Assembly: GCA_034440575.1 (NCBI GenBank)
Contig: JAOTOL010001469.1
Location: forward strand, 818,501-882,500
Length of the DNA stretch: 64,000 nucleotides
Reading direction: 5' to 3'
From: Imbricaverruca yamaguchii
Lineage: Eukaryota > Arthropoda > Thecostraca > Neoverrucidae
The position numbers were made by a program, and so were the translations under genes. Numbering within the stretch: position 1 is the stretch's first letter; every line of letters begins with the position of its first letter. Shown piece by piece: positions 58,200 through 64,000 of this stretch. Under the pieces are notes generated by a model that saw only the letters and a program-made list of their open reading frames with translations, was not told where the DNA came from and made no database searches.

Positions 58200-60590
58200 T
58201 AAAGCATGCGAAATTCCGAGTAGCCGGCCGTTGGATGCATTTGGCGTACTGATTCCTAAACTTAGATGCCATTCAATTATCACTGAACCGTTTCTTACGT
58301 AGCTGCTCGTGATTATTTGCACCCTTCACTGGAGAGCATTGATTGTCCTGTTTGCTCACACGCAATGATGCGTATTTCATTTCAGGCAGTAACTGGTAAT
58401 GGATAAAGCAACAAAGATAAGCTTGCTATTAGAGTGCTGACTCATTCAACTTTGTTCGTCTCTCAGGGGCGTTCCTGGTGCATGCTATACACTGATCCAA
58501 ATCTTTTCTTCGATTCCCGAATTTCTCGACAAAATATGCCTCTGGGGCATCCCACGACAGATCGACTATTGGCATGTCTGAAATTTCGCGCAAAATTGAC
58601 ATATGCTGTTATATTAAGCCCTGAACCCACCTGTGCAAATTTTACTTTGATCAGGTCAAAGGTCCAGGAGTTATAGCCTCTGGGATTTCTGGAAGGTCGC
58701 CCTGCAAGGTTGTGTTCGGTGACCGAAAACTAAGTGTATTATCAGTCAAAATATAAATATTTAGGGATTTTTTATCTCGCAAATATTAAAGGATTCTAAT
58801 TCTGACAATATTTGTGATATGTGATAGATAATAAAAGCTACCCCATGACCTCAGGGCACGTGATCTCGATCCCCGTCAATTTTTTATCGACAATTGAAGG
58901 ACGATATTTTGGTTTGATTGTAGCAAATAAAAAACGGGCGTTTTTATATACATCCTCATTTGGAGAGCACAAACTTTACTATATATGAAGTCTTCAAGAT
59001 TGAGCCACTAACTCGGCCGTCTCTCCGTCCAAACTCGAGATGAGGTTTTGGGCCGCATCTCGATCACGTTGCGATCGCAGCAGTGTTATCACGTTACTAC
59101 GATCGCTACGATCTTGTCAAGTTACTACGCATATCACGTTGCTATGATAACACAGCAGCGTGTTCTCTGTCATTGTGTGGATTTGTTTTCTAACGTATTT
59201 ATTTACCTCCAATATCCAGTTATTTATATGAGATAAAAGGCACCTACTGTCGTCAGAATTGGCCTCAACTGAACTGTGGTCGGCACCACTAACCTGTTTT
59301 TTATCCAGTTTTTTTTTCGCTTGAGTAGATGTGTCAATTTAGTTCGCCGAAAACAATTCATGACATCTGTGAATGCTATGAGAACGATTACACACAAGAA
59401 GAGATTTGCTCATATTCATACAACACTCAATTATTGTACACATCCAGAATCGTCGACACCTTCGTAATTATTTCGTTATTTCACCCTTGTGATACAGTGC
59501 AGCAAGCCACGTCGAATGACACCCTCGTAATGCAAACTGCAACCTGACTGACTGAGGTTTGACTCGACATGTCCCGGTCCGAAGTTAAATAAATGCGGTT
59601 TCGAGCACGAACTCTGGAGCACTTGACATTATATAACAGCCACGCCAAAACTTTTACTGACGTAACAGACAGAAGCCGAGATTGGAAGTGTTTGTGTGTG
59701 CGACACAGCCGCAGCCTACTAAACTTCCAAAATCCAATGAATTGGGGAAGTTGTGAGAACTCGTTTTCACTTGGCCGTACTAAACGACTAGAAACCGACT
59801 TTTCGAAGCTGCACAATGCATACAATTTGGGTAAATATGTGGAAGTCCCAAGTAAACTTTTGCAATGTAAATTTTTTTTTCATTGAAAATAAATGTTTTT
59901 ACAGTGTCTTGATGTAATTTGAAAGCACTATAAATTCATATCTTTGGAAATTAAGACCGCTTTTGGCACAGGCATATCAAGTTGTACTTATATCTCAATA
60001 AGCAGCCATTTGACCAAGACAAGTACATCAAAATCAATAAAATGGCGTTTCAGTCACATGAAAAATATTTTGTGACCATGCGTATGTATGCTACAACAGC
60101 CTCTCACTTCAACAAAATACAGGAAGAATACAGAAAATTGCTTTGTGAGGGGCAATATATATTGAAGAATAATGCAATATTACCACAAAAACCTAACTTG
60201 TCCCTGCATAATTTACTGATGCCAGATCACTTAAGCATACTGATATTGAATCACCTATACCTACTGATGTTGGATCACTTAATATCACTACACCACTGCA
60301 GGATTATGCATCGTTTGCAATATCATTGCTAATTGACATGATTTTAAATCATGAAAATATTGTTGCTATGTGATTTTCCAATGAAATGGTACACAGAGAA
60401 GTTGCTGGGTAGACTTCAATAAATCCGGTCTATGCATTCTTGTTTACGATTTGCTGTCAGGGCTTCTATGTCAATACAAAATAAATAGTTTTTGTTTTGG
60501 GCGATAAAAACTGATTGGATTCATACCTCTTTTTGGTGTGCTATGTAGAATGGACAGAAGTAGTCATGCCTATATTGGGAAAAAATTTGG
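58200..60590. other. AT-rich downstream region, no gene recognised
   Basis: Short open frames only (for example 59593-59886 and 59982-60332) without motifs. Some local repetition of tcacgttactacgatc (59090-59140). Confidence 0.5.
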
Positions 60591-60617
60591 CAATCCAGCC
60601 AGGGGGGAAATTTGGGC

Positions 60618-61383
<766 letters not shown>

Positions 61384-61889
61384 ATCAATCGAATTGAAAT
61401 GCATAAAATAGCACCAGCTAGCGAACTCATTGATGGCAGAAGACCTATTTGGGAGCCATGTAAATGCTTAAGAAATGCAAAGACCTTGGGTTACTTTGGT
61501 ATAATCCACCTCATTCGCAAACTACAGTAACCCATCAAGAAAAGCATCTGAATAGTAGTTTATCACTCAGCAACTGCGTAACTGTGCATGTACGGAGTTA
61601 TTACTTCTCCGGGCCATTTATGGTCACAATTAGACGTCATTTAAATAGTTACGAAATCATTTCATCATTTGACCACCCTTGGATACGTCGCCGTTAGGAC
61701 AGGACAATATCCGTACTAGAGTAGAGAATTAAAATTATTGGGACGGTCTCGCCCTTCATGTTTTGATCTAGGATAAAGACAACGTAATTCATGATTAGGA
61801 ACATATATCTTCAGTGTATTGATTCCTATATAACTAAAATACGTTTGGTGATTTAAAAAAAGGAAGGGGTAAAATTTAAAAATTATATT

Positions 61890-61961
61890 TTTACACAACC
61901 CCCCCTTTTCCCCCCCTTTCCCCTTTTTTTTCCCCCCCTTTCTTTTTTTTTTTGTTGTTTG

Positions 61962-61998
<37 letters not shown>

Positions 61999-62029
61999 AA
62001 TATAAAAAAAAAATAATTTATTAAAAACT

Positions 62030-62061
<32 letters not shown>

Positions 62062-62065
62062 CACG
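61890..62065. repeat. homopolymer-rich stretch (C, T and A runs)
   Basis: Runs of C, T, then about 30 A, then about 28 T. Quality may be low here as well. Confidence 0.9.
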
Positions 62066-62980
62066 CATCCATGCAGTATATTTTGTTTGTATGAAGAAGG
62101 AATCATGTAGACCTATTTTGATTGCAGTCCTTCATGTTTGTAAAAGTGCATACACAAATTAGCATGACCATATTAACTGTGTTTTTTTTTCAAACAATTA
62201 TGACAAGAAACTAAGAAATCTGTTATCCATAGTAGCTTCACATCAGGTCAGTAAGCATGCTAAATCTCACCGATAGATCTTTGAAGCGCGGCGATCTCGA
62301 CCTGGGACTTTGGACGTTCGAAAGAACCCGTAGACGTCCTTGAGGGTTTGTACATGCTCACAATGGTTCGGAAGCTTTCATGGAAGCTCGTACTCTCGTA
62401 GACTTGAAACGCTAACATTTATATCTATCATATGAGGAAAAATTTCACGTCAGCAATGAAAGACCAGGGAGGCCGCTACTTTTGGAATCCTAGGCAGAAG
62501 CGGATACGGGGGGATCTGGAAGCATATTCTCTACATGTTAGGTGGCGGCCCTCATGCTGGGAAATAGGTCTCTTCTGGGAAGGGTTCAATGCATGCTTAT
62601 CTCAAACTTTTCCTGAGGCCGATGCCCCACCCCTTGAGAGAAGCTGCTGCCGAATTTTCTGAATCAAATGAATAAGGTGGGGAAAAACCACAGACAATTT
62701 GTATGGGAAGGGAAGGGGTGCAGTCTCGATTTTATTTTCCTCACCTCACTTGAGTGCCCTGGACCGCCCTCGGGATGGAGTACAGGATGTGGTGCTTTCT
62801 ATCCGCCGGGAGCTCGATCTGTTTAAATCTGAAGAATTTGGCTTTGACGGTCAAGGTTTATCAATCAGAAATGTTGTCTATCGGCGTGCGTTGCCCAGCT
62901 GTTTTAACGCAATCCTTGGACTGAAATTTATATTCCGAATAGTTGTTATCCTGTGCTCTGTATCTGCTCCCGAGAGCAAT
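62066..62980. other. no supported feature
   Basis: Two short open frames (62432-62662 and 62699-63046) have no recognisable motif. Confidence 0.5.
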
Positions 62981-62983
62981 GGA

Positions 62984-63055
62984 TGTCACCTCGAGGTAGC
63001 TCAGTCGATAGAAAATTGGAATCCCGATCGCACACTCGTTGGTTGAAACCCCACA
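62984..63055 (+). mobile_element. tRNA-derived SINE head
   Basis: cctcgaggtagctcagtcga then taga (box A-like TAGCTCAGTCGATAGA) and ggttgaaacccc (box B-like), 50 bp apart. The stems do not make a good cloverleaf, so SINE is preferred to a tRNA gene. Confidence 0.5.
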
Positions 63056-63587
63056 ATTGGCGGGACAAGTGAAAGCCCGCGACCGATCGGCGCGAGAGGC
63101 TGGTGACGCTGTGTGACGTAGCAACCGGGTGTCGTGAGAAAACCCAGTTTCAGCTGAACGCGTTGTAAAGCATCTAATGTTCTCAGAATGATGCTCTATA
63201 CACATCCTGCACAAAGGACAAACAATCTAGTCTGCTGAAAATAAAGTTTATTAAATATCCAGAAAATGCTGCGTGGACGCACGCCACACCAAACAAATCG
63301 CAACACACATTTTTGAAGCACAGAGCGGCTACACTTGCTCTAATCTTGAATGGCCCTCTTAATGGACGGTGCTAAGCGGATGCGAAATCACTTAATGTGG
63401 AACGGTCTACGCCGAAAGGAAATCATCCCATATATCTATATATCTCAAAATGAACGGTGATCCCGAAGCATCTAATAACTATCGTATGAACTAAGTGCAC
63501 TTATGAACATCGAGAGTCGATCATTTGTCATTACGCGTTTTCCTCTGCATGAAGGCGCACGTTTCGTGTTCACGAAAGCAAACGGCG

Positions 63588-63690
63588 CTCGGTGGTAACC
63601 CGGTGGGGTCTTGCCGGCTCCCTCGGCGACCAGTCGACCAATGCGGGGCGCTAGGCGGCTGCCTTGCGATTACGCCACCACTGAAATAAG
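63588..63690 (-). mobile_element. tRNA-like sequence, degenerate
   Basis: On the minus strand TGGTGGCGTAATCGCAAGGC resembles a box A; the box B is poor. Could be a second SINE family. Confidence 0.3.
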
Positions 63691-64000
63691 ACGAACCGGT
63701 GTTAAGTGGGTGACCAAGGGTGCAACACTTCTAATCTCCTTTGGGGAATGTTTTTATGCAATTTCTTTCTAGTCAGCACCCATATGTTTTAAACTAATCC
63801 TCAGCAACATTGAGGAGGCAGAACAAGTGCTTCTCCTCCCCCCCCCCCAAAAAAAAAAGAGAAAAGAAGTACGGGTGTTCAATCACTGGCAGGGGCAGAA
63901 CGATCATAGCCAGTGAACTAGAAGTTGATGCGGAAATTTGGTGATCGAGGTCTGCAAAAATTATAACGGGATATAACCCGTAATCGTAATCATGATTCGT
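63691..64000. other. window end, no feature
   Basis: A C-run/A-run junction at 63836-63860 and otherwise featureless sequence. Confidence 0.5.

Noticed and set aside
59982..60332. 116-codon open frame downstream of the gene
   Set aside because: Its end consists of a local repeat of ctgatgttggatcactta-like units; no recognisable family.
62984..63055. Functional tRNA gene
   Set aside because: Box-like sequences are present but acceptor and anticodon stems do not pair convincingly; SINE remnant preferred.

Overview
This is eukaryotic, spliced genomic DNA, most likely from an invertebrate (perhaps an arthropod; the sequence alone does not settle the phylum). Exons are short and GC-rich with GT-AG borders. 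Introns hold non-LTR retrotransposons, tRNA-derived SINEs, MITE-like elements and many GC-rich minisatellites.

The dominant feature is one large plus-strand gene running from before base 1 to about 58.2 kb. It is the orthologue of USP9X / Drosophila fat facets, a very large ubiquitin-specific protease. I could place 34 exons (159-57387). They join in phase without a gap into 1,747 codons plus a stop. This is about two thirds of a roughly 2,550-residue protein; the N-terminal third lies upstream. Order: helical scaffold, ubiquitin-like domain (exon 2), acidic-serine linker (exon 3), more helical scaffold, USP catalytic domain (exons 16-23, with Cys, His and Asp boxes and a CxxC..CxxC zinc ribbon), C-terminal helical scaffold, then a divergent low-complexity tail. 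A polyadenylation signal follows at 58153. The exon borders were assigned by eye from splice consensus, phase and recalled family sequence.

Introns by region: 0.4-11.7 kb holds a complete SINE, two LINE fragments and several minisatellites. Intron 8 (11.7-27.6 kb) is the exceptional one: a degenerate minus-strand virus-like coding region (14.7-16.6 kb), an AT-rich island (18.1-21.4 kb) and a broken I/Jockey-like LINE (21.4-25.6 kb). From 27.8 to 53.6 kb exons are dense and many introns carry minisatellites that touch or copy the exon edge. The last large intron (53.2-56.6 kb) holds a nested TIR transposon and a 269-bp foldback. Beyond 58.2 kb I see no convincing gene: AT-rich DNA, an extreme poly-A block (60.6-61.4 kb, possibly an assembly artefact) and two tRNA-like SINE remnants.

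Most notable observations: (1) the acceptor of exon 27 sits at the end of a 54-bp tandem array in which all 16 copies carry an equivalent, in-frame acceptor, so splice choice could add 0-15 copies of an 18-residue repeat; (2) at least four other exons have minisatellites that copied a splice site with adjoining exon bases; (3) a dispersed 40-57-bp element made only of a LINE 3' hairpin and tail, with perfect target-site duplications; (4) a foldback with a hammerhead-like core; (5) a degenerate virus-like coding region.
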